Assembly: GCF_900499005.1 (NCBI RefSeq)
Contig: NZ_LS991316.1
Coordinates: 825,812-889,811 of the forward strand
Source of the DNA: Actinomyces culturomici
GTDB lineage: Bacteria; Actinomycetota; Actinomycetes; Actinomycetales; Actinomycetaceae
DNA: 64,000 nt
Direction of reading: 5' to 3'
The notes under the pieces are model-generated. The model saw only the letters and a list, made by a program, of their open reading frames with translations, did not search any database and was not told the DNA's origin. Each line of letters begins with the position of its first letter. Positions within the stretch are counted from its first letter, which is position 1. Made by a program: the position numbers and the translations under genes. This document shows, piece after piece, positions 16,223 to 25,038 of this stretch.

Positions 16223-17266
16223 ATGAACACGACGCCCGAGATCACGGCCCTCTTCGCGCCGATCGGCCAGCAGACCCGCCGAGGCCCCCTGAAGGAGGGG
16301 GACCGCGTCCAGGTGCGCGACCCCAAGGGCCGCTTCCACCAGGTGATCCTCGTGCACGGCGGGAAGTTCCAGTCGAGTCGCGGGGAATTCCTCCACGACG
16401 ACGTCATCGGGAGGCCCGACGGCCAGGTGATCCGCACCGAGGAGGGCCGCGAGTTCCAGATCCTGCGCCCCCTCATGGTCGACTACGCGATGGCGATGCC
16501 GCGCGGCGCCGCCGTCGTCTACCCGAAGGACGCGGGCACGATCCTCCATATGGGCGACGTCTTCCCCGGGGCGACGGTCGTCGAGGCCGGGGCGGGCTCC
16601 GGCGCCCTCTCGATGGCCCTTCTCAACGCCGTCGGCCCGAGCGGACGCCTCATCTCGATCGAGCGCCGGTCGGAATTCGCCGACATCGCCCGCGCGAACG
16701 TCGAGCTGTGGTTCGGCGCCGCGCACCCCGCGTGGGACCTGCGCGTCGGCGATCTCGCGGACGAGCTCGCGACGATGGAGGAGGCCTCAGTCGACCGGGT
16801 CGTCCTCGACATGCTCGCCCCCTGGGAGAACATCGACGCGGTCGCGCGCGCGCTCGCGCCCGGCGGCGTCCTCGTCTGCTACGTCGCGACCGTCACCCAG
16901 CTCTCGCGCCTCACCGAGGACCTGCGGGCCGCCCAGTGCTTCACCGACCCGATCGCGTGGGAGGACATGCGCCGCGAGTGGCACCTCGACGGCCTCGCCG
17001 TCCGCCCGGAGCACCGGATGGTCGCTCACACCGGCTTCCTCCTCGTGACGCGCAGGCTCGCCCCTGGCACCGCCCCGCAGGCCCGCTCGACGCGGCCCGC
17101 GAAGTCCTCGGAGGGGCTCGGCGGGCAGTGGGATGACGAGGAGGGCTGGACCGACGCCGCCGTCGGCGCGAGGACGGCCTCGGAGAAGAAGCTGCGCAAG
17201 GTGCGCCGGGACGTCACCGCGAAGGCGGACACCTGGGTCGAAGGACGGGGGAGCGACGATGAGTGA
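16223..17266 (+). CDS. trmI: tRNA (adenine-58-N1)-methyltransferase TrmI
   Basis: A 347-residue class I SAM-dependent methyltransferase that makes m1A58 in the tRNA T-loop. An N-terminal beta domain (GPLKEGDRVQVRDPKGRFH) precedes the Rossmann domain, whose SAM motif VVEAGAGSGALSMAL lies at about residues 117-131, followed by SIERR and the motif VDRVVLDMLAPWENID. A C-terminal extension of some 65 residues is charged and probably disordered. The last eight bases overlap the arc start. The linkage to arc-dop-pup matches other actinobacteria. Confidence 0.92.
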   Translation: MNTTPEITALFAPIGQQTRRGPLKEGDRVQVRDPKGRFHQVILVHGGKFQSSRGEFLHDDVIGRPDGQVIRTEEGREFQILRPLMVDYAMAMPRGAAVVYPKDAGTILHMGDVFPGATVVEAGAGSGALSMALLNAVGPSGRLISIERRSEFADIARANVELWFGAAHPAWDLRVGDLADELATMEEASVDRVVLDMLAPWENIDAVARALAPGGVLVCYVATVTQLSRLTEDLRAAQCFTDPIAWEDMRREWHLDGLAVRPEHRMVAHTGFLLVTRRLAPGTAPQARSTRPAKSSEGLGGQWDDEEGWTDAAVGARTASEKKLRKVRRDVTAKADTWVEGRGSDDE

Positions 17267-18809
17267 GGACTTCCACCAGAGCCGGGTCGATGAGATGCAG
17301 CGCCTCGTCGTCTCGCTCGAGGAGAAGAACGAGCGCCTCGCGAAGGCGCTCACCCAGGTCCGCGGCGAGCTCGTCAAGGTCCAGGCTCAGCTCCTCGAGG
17401 TCAACAGGCCCCCGCAGACCCTCGCGATGTTCATCCGCGCCGACATCGCGATGCGCCAAATCGAAGCAGTCGTCAACGGCCGGCACATGCGCCTCGCGGT
17501 TGCCCCGAATCTCGATCTCACCTCGCTCTCCTACGGGCAGTGGGTGCGCATCGACGACAAGTTCGTCGCCGTCGCCCCCGACCGCTTCCCGCGGACCGGC
17601 TCGATCGCCTCGATCCTCGAGCTCGTCGGCGACGACCGCGTGCTCGTCGCGGGCGAGGCCGGACAGGAGCACCACCTCGTCCTCGCCGGCCCCCTCCGCC
17701 ACGGGAATCTGCGCCCGGGCGACTCTCTCATGGTCGACCTGCGCGCGGGCGTCGCCGTCGAGCGGATCGTCCGCCGCGACGTCGAGCAGCTCCTCACCCC
17801 CGAGACCCCCGACACGACCTACGCGGACATCGGCGGCCTCGACGCGCAGATCCAGCAGGTCCGCGACGCGATCGAGCTCCCGTTCAAGCACCCCGAGCTC
17901 TACCGCGCCTACGGGCTGCGCCCGCCGAAGGGGATCCTCCTCTACGGCCCGCCCGGATCGGGAAAGACCCTCATCGCGAAGGCCGTCGCGAACTCCCTGT
18001 CGCGCAAGGGGAGCGGGGCGAAGACCTACTTCCTCTCGATCAAGGGCCCCGAGCTCCTCAACAAGTTCGTCGGCGAGACCGAGCGGCAGATCCGCGCGAT
18101 CTTCGCGCGCGCACGCTCCCTCGCCGCCGGCGACGTCCCCGTCGTCGTCTTCTTCGACGAGATGGAGGCCCTCTTCCGCACACGCGGCACCGGCGTCTCC
18201 TCCGACGTCGAGACGATGATCGTCCCCCAGCTCCTCGCCGAGATGGACGGCGTCGAGGCCCTCGACAACGTCGTCATCATCGGCGCGTCGAACCGAGCCG
18301 ACATGATCGACCCGGCGGTCCTGCGCCCCGGTCGACTCGACGTCCGCATCCGCGTCGAGCGCCCCGACCGGGCCGGCGCCCGCGACGTCTTCACGAAGTA
18401 CCTCACGTCCGACCTGCCCGTCCGCCCCGACGAGGTCGCCCGCTTCGGCTCGACCGACGCCGCGATCGACGCGATGATCGACGGCGCCGTCGACCGCCTC
18501 TTCCGCGAGGACGCCTCGACCGCCCTCTTCGACGCGACCCTCGCCTCCGGGCGCACCCGCCGCATCCACCTCGCCGATGTCGTCTCCGGCGCGATGATCG
18601 CCGGAATCGTCGAGCGGGCGAAGAAGCTCGCGATCAAGGACGCGCTCGGCGGGGGCGACCACGGACTCGCCGTCGCGCACGTGCTCGCGGGCGTCGACGA
18701 GGAGATGCGCGAGTCGATCGAGCTCGCGGCGACCTCGTCGCCGGACGACTGGGCGCGCACCATCGGGCTGCGCGAGGAGATCGTGGCGATCGCGCCACTG
18801 GAGGGATGA
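17259..18809 (+). CDS. arc: Proteasome-associated ATPase ARC/Mpa-type AAA+ unfoldase, without the proteasome-docking tail
   Basis: A 516-residue AAA+ ring ATPase that in actinobacteria captures pupylated proteins and unfolds them. The N-terminal coiled coil (about residues 8-50) is the Pup-binding part, followed by tandem OB domains, Walker A GPPGSGKT (230-237), Walker B FFDEME (298-303) and the second region of homology. It is shorter than mycobacterial Mpa. The C-terminus ends VAIAPLEG and lacks the penultimate-tyrosine tail (GQYL in Mpa) that opens the 20S gate. ATG 17259 has a GGGGGA ribosome binding site and overlaps trmI by eight bases. Confidence 0.93.
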   Translation: MSEDFHQSRVDEMQRLVVSLEEKNERLAKALTQVRGELVKVQAQLLEVNRPPQTLAMFIRADIAMRQIEAVVNGRHMRLAVAPNLDLTSLSYGQWVRIDDKFVAVAPDRFPRTGSIASILELVGDDRVLVAGEAGQEHHLVLAGPLRHGNLRPGDSLMVDLRAGVAVERIVRRDVEQLLTPETPDTTYADIGGLDAQIQQVRDAIELPFKHPELYRAYGLRPPKGILLYGPPGSGKTLIAKAVANSLSRKGSGAKTYFLSIKGPELLNKFVGETERQIRAIFARARSLAAGDVPVVVFFDEMEALFRTRGTGVSSDVETMIVPQLLAEMDGVEALDNVVIIGASNRADMIDPAVLRPGRLDVRIRVERPDRAGARDVFTKYLTSDLPVRPDEVARFGSTDAAIDAMIDGAVDRLFREDASTALFDATLASGRTRRIHLADVVSGAMIAGIVERAKKLAIKDALGGGDHGLAVAHVLAGVDEEMRESIELAATSSPDDWARTIGLREEIVAIAPLEG

Positions 18810-20326
18810 GCCGCATGCGAGTGATCGGAACCGAGACCGAGTACGGCGTCTACCGCCCCGGCGACGCGTGGGCGAACCCCATCGCGCTCTCCTCCCAGGC
18901 GGTCCGCCTCTACGCCGACCGTTCCCGCATGGGGACTCCCGCCGAGGGAGCGGCCCCCGTCCGCTGGGACTACACGGCGGAGGACCCGCTCAACGACCTG
19001 CGCGGAATGCGCCTGTCGCGCGCGGCCGCCGACCCCTCGCTCCTCACCGACGACCCCTACCACCTCGCCCCCTCGGGCGGCTCCGAGCGCATCGCCCGGC
19101 CGACCCCCGAGGAGCTCGCCCTGCCCGCGCAGACGACCGCGGTCCTCACGAACGGCGCGCGCCTCTACGTCGACCACGCGCATCCGGAGTACTCGGCGCC
19201 CGAGGCCCTCGGCCCTCTCGACGCGACCCTGTGGGACCGCGCGGGCGAGGTCATCGCCGCGCGGATCATCGCCGCCTCGCAGGAGGCCGGGGAGCCGCTC
19301 GTCCTCGTGAAGAACAACACCGACGGCAAGGGCGCCGCCTACGGCACCCACGAGAACTACCAGATGCGCCGCGACACGGACCTCGACGACGTCGTCCGCG
19401 GCCTCACCCCCTTCTTCGTCACCCGCCCCGTCCTCTGCGGCGCCGGACGCGTCGGTCTCGGCCAGAAGTCGCAGGTCCCCGGCTTCCAGATGTCCCAGCG
19501 CGCCGACTTCGTCGAGAACGAGGTCGGCCTCGAGACGACCTTCAACCGGCCGATCGTCAACACCCGCGACGAGCCCCACGCGAACCCCGCGAAGCACCGG
19601 CGACTCCACGTCATCGGCGGCGACGGCAACATGTTCGACGTCTCGATCCTCCTCAAGCTCGGAACGACCTCCCTCGTCCTCTGGGCGATCGAGCAGGGGA
19701 TCGGCCTCGAATGGGACGCCCTCACCCTCGACGACCCCGTCCAGGAGACGTGGAACGTCTCCCACCACCCCGACCTCGACTACCGGATCGGGACCGCCGG
19801 GGGCGGCGCCTACACGGCCGCCGAATTCCAGCAGGTGATCCTCGACCTCGTCCTCGCGACCTTCGAGCGGCTCGGCGTCGCGCCCGATCTGGTCGACGCG
19901 ATGATCCTCGAGCGCTGGCAGTCCGTCCTCGACCGGATGCGCGCCGATCTCTTCTCCGTCGCCGCCGAGGTCGAGTGGGTCGGCAAGTACGCCCTCCTCA
20001 AGCGGCAGAAGGAACGCGCGGGCCTCGAATGGGACGACCCGCGCCTCGCCGCGATGGACCTCCAGTGGGCCGACCTGCGGCCCGACCACTCGCTCGCCCT
20101 CCGGCTCGCGAAGGCCGGCCGCGTCGAACGACTCTTCACGGACGACGAGGTCGAGGCCGCCGCCGACCGAGCCCCGGCGAACACCCGCGCGCACGCGCGC
20201 GGCCGCGCCGTCGCCACCCGCCCCGATCTCGTCAAGGCCTCGTGGACCTCCCTCGTCGTCGACCCGGGCGCCGGCGACCTCGTCCGCTACCCGATCGCCG
20301 ACGCGCTCGTCGCCGACGCACTCTGA
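18806..20326 (+). CDS. dop: Depupylase/Pup deamidase Dop
   Basis: A 506-residue carboxylate-amine ligase-like enzyme that deamidates the C-terminal Gln of Pup to Glu and removes Pup from substrates. The N-terminal ATP/metal motif is VIGTETEYGVY, the essential-aspartate region is LYVDHAHPEYSAPE (D123), and the stretch of about 40 residues rich in DP, DD and GGS near residues 45-85 matches the Dop-specific loop absent from PafA. ATGA overlaps the arc stop. An alternative ATG nine bases downstream (18815) is possible. Confidence 0.93.
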   Translation: MSRMRVIGTETEYGVYRPGDAWANPIALSSQAVRLYADRSRMGTPAEGAAPVRWDYTAEDPLNDLRGMRLSRAAADPSLLTDDPYHLAPSGGSERIARPTPEELALPAQTTAVLTNGARLYVDHAHPEYSAPEALGPLDATLWDRAGEVIAARIIAASQEAGEPLVLVKNNTDGKGAAYGTHENYQMRRDTDLDDVVRGLTPFFVTRPVLCGAGRVGLGQKSQVPGFQMSQRADFVENEVGLETTFNRPIVNTRDEPHANPAKHRRLHVIGGDGNMFDVSILLKLGTTSLVLWAIEQGIGLEWDALTLDDPVQETWNVSHHPDLDYRIGTAGGGAYTAAEFQQVILDLVLATFERLGVAPDLVDAMILERWQSVLDRMRADLFSVAAEVEWVGKYALLKRQKERAGLEWDDPRLAAMDLQWADLRPDHSLALRLAKAGRVERLFTDDEVEAAADRAPANTRAHARGRAVATRPDLVKASWTSLVVDPGAGDLVRYPIADALVADAL

Positions 20327-20345
20327 GAGAACCCAAGGAGACACC

Positions 20346-20528
20346 ATGGACAGCACGCGCATCAACGCGCCCTCCGGCTCGGCCGACGAGCCCGACGACC
20401 TCGACGCGGCCGGGCAGGTGCAGGCCCGCACCCAGTCGATCGACGACCTCCTCGACGAGATCGACTCGGTCCTCGAGACGAACGCCGAGGCCTTCGTCCA
20501 GGGCTTCGTCCAGAAGGGCGGCCAGTGA
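20346..20528 (+). CDS. pup: Prokaryotic ubiquitin-like protein Pup
   Basis: A 60-residue, acidic, largely disordered protein tag. The C-terminal half (QARTQSIDDLLDEIDSVLE) is the coiled-coil-forming region that docks on ARC, and the protein ends GGQ, so it needs Dop deamidation to GGE before PafA can ligate it to lysines. AAGGAGACACC before the ATG is a strong ribosome binding site, in keeping with a need for many copies. It directly precedes pafA, with no prcB-prcA between. Confidence 0.97.
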   Translation: MDSTRINAPSGSADEPDDLDAAGQVQARTQSIDDLLDEIDSVLETNAEAFVQGFVQKGGQ

Positions 20529-20529
20529 G

Positions 20530-21918
20530 GTGAGGCGCCGCGTCGTCGGGATCGAGACGGAGTACGGGCTCATGGCCGCGTCGGCGGACGGCGGGGCCTC
20601 GACCATGGACGCCGAGCACGCGGCGCGCCAGCTCTTCGACCCGCTGCTGCGGCGGGGGAGGAGCTCGAACCTCTTCCTCCGCAACGGCGGGCGCCTCTAC
20701 CTCGACGTCGGCGCGCACCCCGAGTACGCGACCGCCGAGTGCGATCGCCTCGAGGACCTCCTCGAGCAGGACCGGGCGGGCGCCCTCATGCTCGCCGACC
20801 TCGCGCTCCAGGCCGACGAGTCGTTCATGGAGGTCGGCGCCCCCGAGCGCCTCCACCTCTTCCGCAACAACCTCGACTCGCAGGGGAACTCCTGCGGCTG
20901 CCACGAGAACTACCTCCTCCACCGGCGCCGCGACTTCCGCCAGGTGGCCGACGCCCTCGTCTCCTTCTTCATCACCCGCCAGATCCTCGTCGGCAACGGC
21001 TTCATCCGGCGCGGGGCGGGCGGCGCGCAGCTCTCCTTCTCCCAGCGCGCCGAGCAGATGTGGGACGCGGTGTCCTCGGCGACGACGCGCTCGCGCCCGA
21101 TCATCAACACGCGCGACGAGCCGCTCGCCGACTCCGGCTCCTACCGGCGCATGCACGTCATCGTCGGCGACACGAACGTCGCCGAGCCGACGACCGCCCT
21201 CAAGGTCGGAGCGACCGAGATGCTCCTCACCGCGATCGAGGACGGCCTGCGGATCGAGGACCTCGCCCTCGCCGATCCGATGCGCGCGATCCGCGAGATC
21301 TCGACCGACCTCACGGGCCGCGCCGAGGTCGAGCTCGCGAGCGGTCGGCGCATGACGGCGGTCGCGATCCAGAAGGAGATCCGCGGCCGCGTCCTCGGCG
21401 CGCTCGACGACGCCGAACTCGACGATCTCCACCGGTACGTCGCCGACCTCTGGGGCCGCGGCATCGCCGCGATCGAATCGGGGGATTGGAGCGGCATCGA
21501 GACCGAGCTCGACATCGCGATCAAGCGGAAGCTCCTCACCGCCTACGCCGCGAAGGCGGGGACGACCCTCGCCGACCCGCGCGTCGCGCGCCTCGAGCTC
21601 TCCTACCACGACATCACCGCCCAGGGCCTCGCCCCGCGCATGGAGCGGGCCGGCCTCATCCGCCGCCTCACCACCGACGAGGGCGTGAGGCGCGCGGTCC
21701 GCACGGCCCCGGCGACCACGCGCGCGAGCCTGCGCGGGCGCATCATCGCGGCAGCCGAGGACGCCCGCGCCGACCTCACGGTCGACTGGGTCCACGCGCG
21801 CCTCGACGACCAGAGCGCGGCGCCGCTCTCCCTTCAGGATCCGCTCGCGAACGAGGACCCGCGCGTCGACGCCCTCGTCGCCGCGATCTCCGGGGCCGCC
21901 CCGGTCCTGCCCGCATGA
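20530..21918 (+). CDS. pafA: Pup-protein ligase PafA
   Basis: A 462-residue ATP-dependent ligase that joins the C-terminal Glu of Pup to substrate lysines. The N-terminal metal/ATP motif is VVGIETEYGL with E9, and the catalytic-aspartate region is LYLDVGAHPEYATAE with D59. NSCGCHENYLL, INTRDEPLAD and RMHVIVGDTN are family signatures. It lacks the extra loop seen in Dop. The GTG start one base after the pup stop is inferred from the position of the ETEYG motif; the ribosome binding site lies inside pup. The stop overlaps the next gene (ATGA). Confidence 0.94.
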   Translation: MRRRVVGIETEYGLMAASADGGASTMDAEHAARQLFDPLLRRGRSSNLFLRNGGRLYLDVGAHPEYATAECDRLEDLLEQDRAGALMLADLALQADESFMEVGAPERLHLFRNNLDSQGNSCGCHENYLLHRRRDFRQVADALVSFFITRQILVGNGFIRRGAGGAQLSFSQRAEQMWDAVSSATTRSRPIINTRDEPLADSGSYRRMHVIVGDTNVAEPTTALKVGATEMLLTAIEDGLRIEDLALADPMRAIREISTDLTGRAEVELASGRRMTAVAIQKEIRGRVLGALDDAELDDLHRYVADLWGRGIAAIESGDWSGIETELDIAIKRKLLTAYAAKAGTTLADPRVARLELSYHDITAQGLAPRMERAGLIRRLTTDEGVRRAVRTAPATTRASLRGRIIAAAEDARADLTVDWVHARLDDQSAAPLSLQDPLANEDPRVDALVAAISGAAPVLPA

Positions 21919-23000
21919 CGCCGCCGCCGAGGAGGGCGTCCCACCGCACCGAACCCGGGCGCGGGCGCGGATCTCGTGCTCGGCGCGCGCCGCGTTCGCA
22001 CCGGTGGCTCGTGTGGGCCCTCGGTGCGGTGCTCGCGCTCGCCCTCGTCGCGCTCGTCGTCCTCGTTCCGCGCTTCACCGCCCGCGAGGCGAGCGGGCCG
22101 CAGTCGGGGATCGTCGGCGCGCTCGACGAGGTGAGCGTCTCCGGGCGCGTCGGAGCGACCCCCGTCGTCGCGCTCGCCGCCCCCGTCGAGGTCGGCGGCG
22201 TCAAGGCGAAGGAGCTCGCGACCGGATCCGGCAGGAGCATCACGGAGGGGTCCCCGGTCCTCCTCTCCCTCACCTCCTTCGACGGGGACACCGGCGACTC
22301 GCTCTCGACGACCGGGCGCCCCCGCCTCATCGTCGGGGTCGCGAACGCCGACACTCTCGGCGCCGACATCGCGTCGCTCGTCATCGGGCGGACCGAGGGA
22401 TCCCGGATCCTCGCGATCCACCCCGTCGCCCGGACGGACGGCTCGACGCGCGCGCGCGCCGAGATCACCGTCGTCGACGTGCTCGGCACCATCGCCTACG
22501 GGGACGAGAACACGTTCGGGCAGGCGGGCGCCCTCCAGGTGACGATGACGCCGGAGGGGCCGGTCATCAAGCACGACTCCGCGGTCCCCGGAGGGCTGAC
22601 CGTCCAGACCCTCATCGAGGGGAGCGGGCAGCAGGTGGGCTCCGACGATCGGGTGGTCGCCCAGTTCTCCGTCGTCGGATGGACGGACGGCGTCGTCCGC
22701 TCCTCGACCTGGGAGACGGGCATGCCCGAGCTCATCGATCTGTCGAGCGCGATGAAGGGCCTCCGCGAGGCGATCGTCGACCGGCGCGTCGGCTCGCGCC
22801 TCGCGATCTCCATTCCCCCGGACCTCGCGACCGGCGACGACACGCTCTGCGTCGTCATCGACGTGCTCGGCGCCGAACCCGCCGACTCCTCGTCCGGGAC
22901 GTCCGGTGCGGGGACCGCCTCGAGCGGCTCCGCCTCCGGCGCCGACTCCGCGGCATCCGGCGAGCGGGCCGCGCAAAGCGGTTCAGGGGCTTCGCAGTAG
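21915..23000 (+). CDS. Membrane-anchored FKBP-like protein with degenerate active site
   Basis: A 361-residue protein: a basic N-terminus, one membrane segment (about residues 31-51), two FKBP-like halves outside the membrane (about 70-185 and 205-312) and a Ser/Gly/Ala-rich tail. The second half is recognisable by VIEGSGQ-like, GLREAIVDRRVGSRL and ISIPPDLATG motifs. Residues that line the FKBP pocket differ from the consensus: F instead of Y in VHYTG, RSS instead of DSS, and ATG instead of AYG. Peptidyl-prolyl isomerase activity is therefore doubtful. An FKBP gene after pafA is a known actinobacterial arrangement. ATGA overlap with pafA implies coupling. Confidence 0.8.
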   Translation: MTPPPRRASHRTEPGRGRGSRARRAPRSHRWLVWALGAVLALALVALVVLVPRFTAREASGPQSGIVGALDEVSVSGRVGATPVVALAAPVEVGGVKAKELATGSGRSITEGSPVLLSLTSFDGDTGDSLSTTGRPRLIVGVANADTLGADIASLVIGRTEGSRILAIHPVARTDGSTRARAEITVVDVLGTIAYGDENTFGQAGALQVTMTPEGPVIKHDSAVPGGLTVQTLIEGSGQQVGSDDRVVAQFSVVGWTDGVVRSSTWETGMPELIDLSSAMKGLREAIVDRRVGSRLAISIPPDLATGDDTLCVVIDVLGAEPADSSSGTSGAGTASSGSASGADSAASGERAAQSGSGASQ

Positions 23001-23003
23001 GAT
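22998..23003 (+). promoter_or_regulatory. -10 hexamer TAGGAT, leaderless promoter of hisF
   Basis: The first three bases of TAGGAT are the stop codon of the FKBP-like gene. The hexamer ends six bases before the ATG at 23010. Confidence 0.55.
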
Positions 23004-23009
23004 CGGCCC

Positions 23010-23783
23010 ATGTCCGTAGCGCTCCGCATCATCCCCTGCCTCGACGTCGACGCGGGACGCGTCGTCAAGGGCGTGAACTTCGAGAACCTCCGCGACGCCG
23101 GCGACCCCGTCGAGCTCGCCGCCCGTTACGGCGCCGAGGGCGCCGACGAGATCACGTTCCTCGACGTGTCCGCCTCCTCGCAGGGGCGGGCGACGATGCT
23201 CGACGTCGTCTCGGCGACGGCCGAGCAGGTCTTCGTCCCCCTCACCGTCGGCGGGGGAGTCCGCTCCGTCGAGGACGTCGCCCGGCTCCTCGCGCACGGC
23301 GCCGACAAGGTCGGCGTCAACACCGCGGCGATCCACGATCCCGACCTCATCTCCCGCGTCGCCGATCGCTTCGGCAATCAGGTCCTCGTCCTCTCCGTCG
23401 ACGCGCGCCGCTGCCCGGAGGGGGTCTCGACCGACTCCGGCTTCGAGGTGACGACGCACGGCGGTAAGCGCTCGACGGGGGTCGACGCCCTCGACTGGGC
23501 GGTGCGCGCGGAGGCGCTCGGCGCCGGCGAGATCCTCCTCAACTCGATGGACGCCGACGGCGTGAGGGGCGGATTCGACCTCGCGATGCTCGATCTCTTC
23601 CGCACGAACGTCCACGTGCCGCTCATCGCCTCGGGCGGGGCCGGCGAGGTCGCCCACTTCGTCGACGCGGCGCGAACCGGCGCCGACGCGGTCCTCGCGG
23701 CCTCGGTCTTCCACTTCGGGCAGGTCGCGATTCCCGAGGTCAAGCGGGCCCTCGCGGCCGAGGGATTCCCCGTCCGCATGTGA
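23010..23783 (+). CDS. hisF: Imidazole glycerol phosphate synthase cyclase subunit HisF
   Basis: A 257-residue TIM barrel that, with the glutaminase HisH, converts PRFAR and ammonia to imidazole glycerol phosphate and AICAR in histidine synthesis. The catalytic aspartates are D12 (IPCLDVD) and D131 (LSVDARR). The phosphate-binding motifs GGGVRS and ASGGAGE are present. HisH and the rest of the pathway are not adjacent; hisE and hisG lie about 31 kb away in this window, so the his genes are dispersed. Confidence 0.95.
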   Translation: MSVALRIIPCLDVDAGRVVKGVNFENLRDAGDPVELAARYGAEGADEITFLDVSASSQGRATMLDVVSATAEQVFVPLTVGGGVRSVEDVARLLAHGADKVGVNTAAIHDPDLISRVADRFGNQVLVLSVDARRCPEGVSTDSGFEVTTHGGKRSTGVDALDWAVRAEALGAGEILLNSMDADGVRGGFDLAMLDLFRTNVHVPLIASGGAGEVAHFVDAARTGADAVLAASVFHFGQVAIPEVKRALAAEGFPVRM

Positions 23784-23787
23784 ACCC

Positions 23788-23803
23788 GCCCGGAAGACCG
23801 GGC
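23788..23803 (+). terminator. Short hairpin after hisF
   Basis: GCCCGG and CCGGGC pair around an AAGA tetraloop five bases after the hisF stop. The stem is only 6 bp and no T-run follows, so it is a weak candidate. Confidence 0.35.
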
Positions 23804-23826
23804 CCCGCCTGTGGGACACTGGCGAC

Positions 23827-25038
23827 ATGCTGAGATGGATGACCGCCGGTGAGTCCCACGGCCCCGCCCTCGTCGCCGTTCTCGACGGAGCGCCCGCGGG
23901 ACTGGAGTTCACGACCGCCGACCTCGAGCGGGCCCTCGCCAGACGGCGCCTCGGTCACGGGCGCGGTGCCCGGCAGAAGTTCGAGAAGGACGTCGTCCGC
24001 ATCGTCGGCGGCGTCCGCCACGGCCTCACGACCGGCGCGCCCATCGCGATCGAGATCGCGAACTCCGAATGGCCGAAGTGGGAGGTCGTGATGTCCGCCG
24101 ACCCGGTCGACCCCGACGCCCTCCTGGTCGACGCCGGCACCGGGGACGAGCGCGAGATCGCGCGCAACCGCCCGCTCACACGGCCGCGTCCCGGTCACGC
24201 CGACCTCGGCGGAATGCTCTCCTACGACCTCCCCGAGGCCCGTCCCGTCCTCGAGCGCGCGAGCGCTCGCGAGACCGCCGCCCGCGTCGCCCTCGGAGCG
24301 ATCGGAGAGGCGATCCTCGAGCAGGTCGCCGGCATCCGCCTCGCCTCCCACGTCGTGCAGGTCGGTTCCCTGCGAGCGCAGGACCCGGTCCTCCCGCGCC
24401 CGGAGGACGGCCCCGCTCTCGACGCTTCCGCGATGCGGACCCTCGACCCCGCGCTCGACGCCGCCTTCGTCGACCTCGTCGACGAGACGAAGAGGAACGG
24501 CGACACGATCGGCGGCGTCGTCGAGGTCGTCGCCTGGGGCGTCCCCGTCGGACTCGGCACCCACGTGTCCGCCGACCGCCGCCTCGACGCGCGCCTCGCC
24601 GCCGCCCTCATGTCGATCCAGTCCGTCAAGGGCGTCGAGATCGGCGACGGCTTCGCCCAGGCGGCGCTGCCGGGATCGGCCGCCCACGACGAGATCCTCA
24701 AGGGACCGGACGGGCGCCTCGTCCGCGGCTCCAACCGCGCCGGCGGAATCGAGGGCGGCGCCTCGAACGGCGAGCCGATCGTCGCGCGCGCCGCCTTCAA
24801 GCCGATCTCCACGGTCCCGAGGGCGCTGCGCAGCATCGACCTCGCGACCGGCGAGGAATCGGTCGCCCTCCATCAGCGCTCCGACACGTGCCAGGTCGTC
24901 CCCGGCGCCGTCATCGCTCAGGCCGAGGTCGCCCTCGTCCTCGCCGACGCCCTCGACGCGCACGCCGGCGGGAACTCCGTCTCCGAGATGCGCCGGAACC
25001 TCGCCGCCTACCTCGAGCGAGTGGGGGAGCGGGCATGA
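23827..25038 (+). CDS. aroC: Chorismate synthase AroC
   Basis: A 403-residue flavin-dependent enzyme that converts EPSP to chorismate, the last step of the shikimate pathway. Signatures are [11 protein letters not shown] at the N-terminus, [35 protein letters not shown] and [19 protein letters not shown]. The length is normal for actinobacteria. It is the first gene of aroC-aroKB-(shikimate kinase-like); the next start overlaps its stop (ATGA). A GACACT hexamer sits six bases before the ATG, similar in placement to the leaderless promoters, but it does not match TANNNT. Confidence 0.95.
   Translation: MLRWMTAGESHGPALVAVLDGAPAGLEFTTADLERALARRRLGHGRGARQKFEKDVVRIVGGVRHGLTTGAPIAIEIANSEWPKWEVVMSADPVDPDALLVDAGTGDEREIARNRPLTRPRPGHADLGGMLSYDLPEARPVLERASARETAARVALGAIGEAILEQVAGIRLASHVVQVGSLRAQDPVLPRPEDGPALDASAMRTLDPALDAAFVDLVDETKRNGDTIGGVVEVVAWGVPVGLGTHVSADRRLDARLAAALMSIQSVKGVEIGDGFAQAALPGSAAHDEILKGPDGRLVRGSNRAGGIEGGASNGEPIVARAAFKPISTVPRALRSIDLATGEESVALHQRSDTCQVVPGAVIAQAEVALVLADALDAHAGGNSVSEMRRNLAAYLERVGERA

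Noticed and set aside
20529..20530. Looked for prcB and prcA between pup and pafA.
   Set aside because: There is only one base between the two genes, and no proteasome subunit-like sequence (Thr nucleophile after a propeptide) was seen elsewhere in the window.
24069..25034. Upstream extension of the aroK-aroB frame, which stays open for nearly 1 kb.
   Set aside because: The extension is an Arg/Pro-rich shadow of aroC; the P-loop kinase domain begins exactly at ATG 25035, which overlaps the aroC stop.
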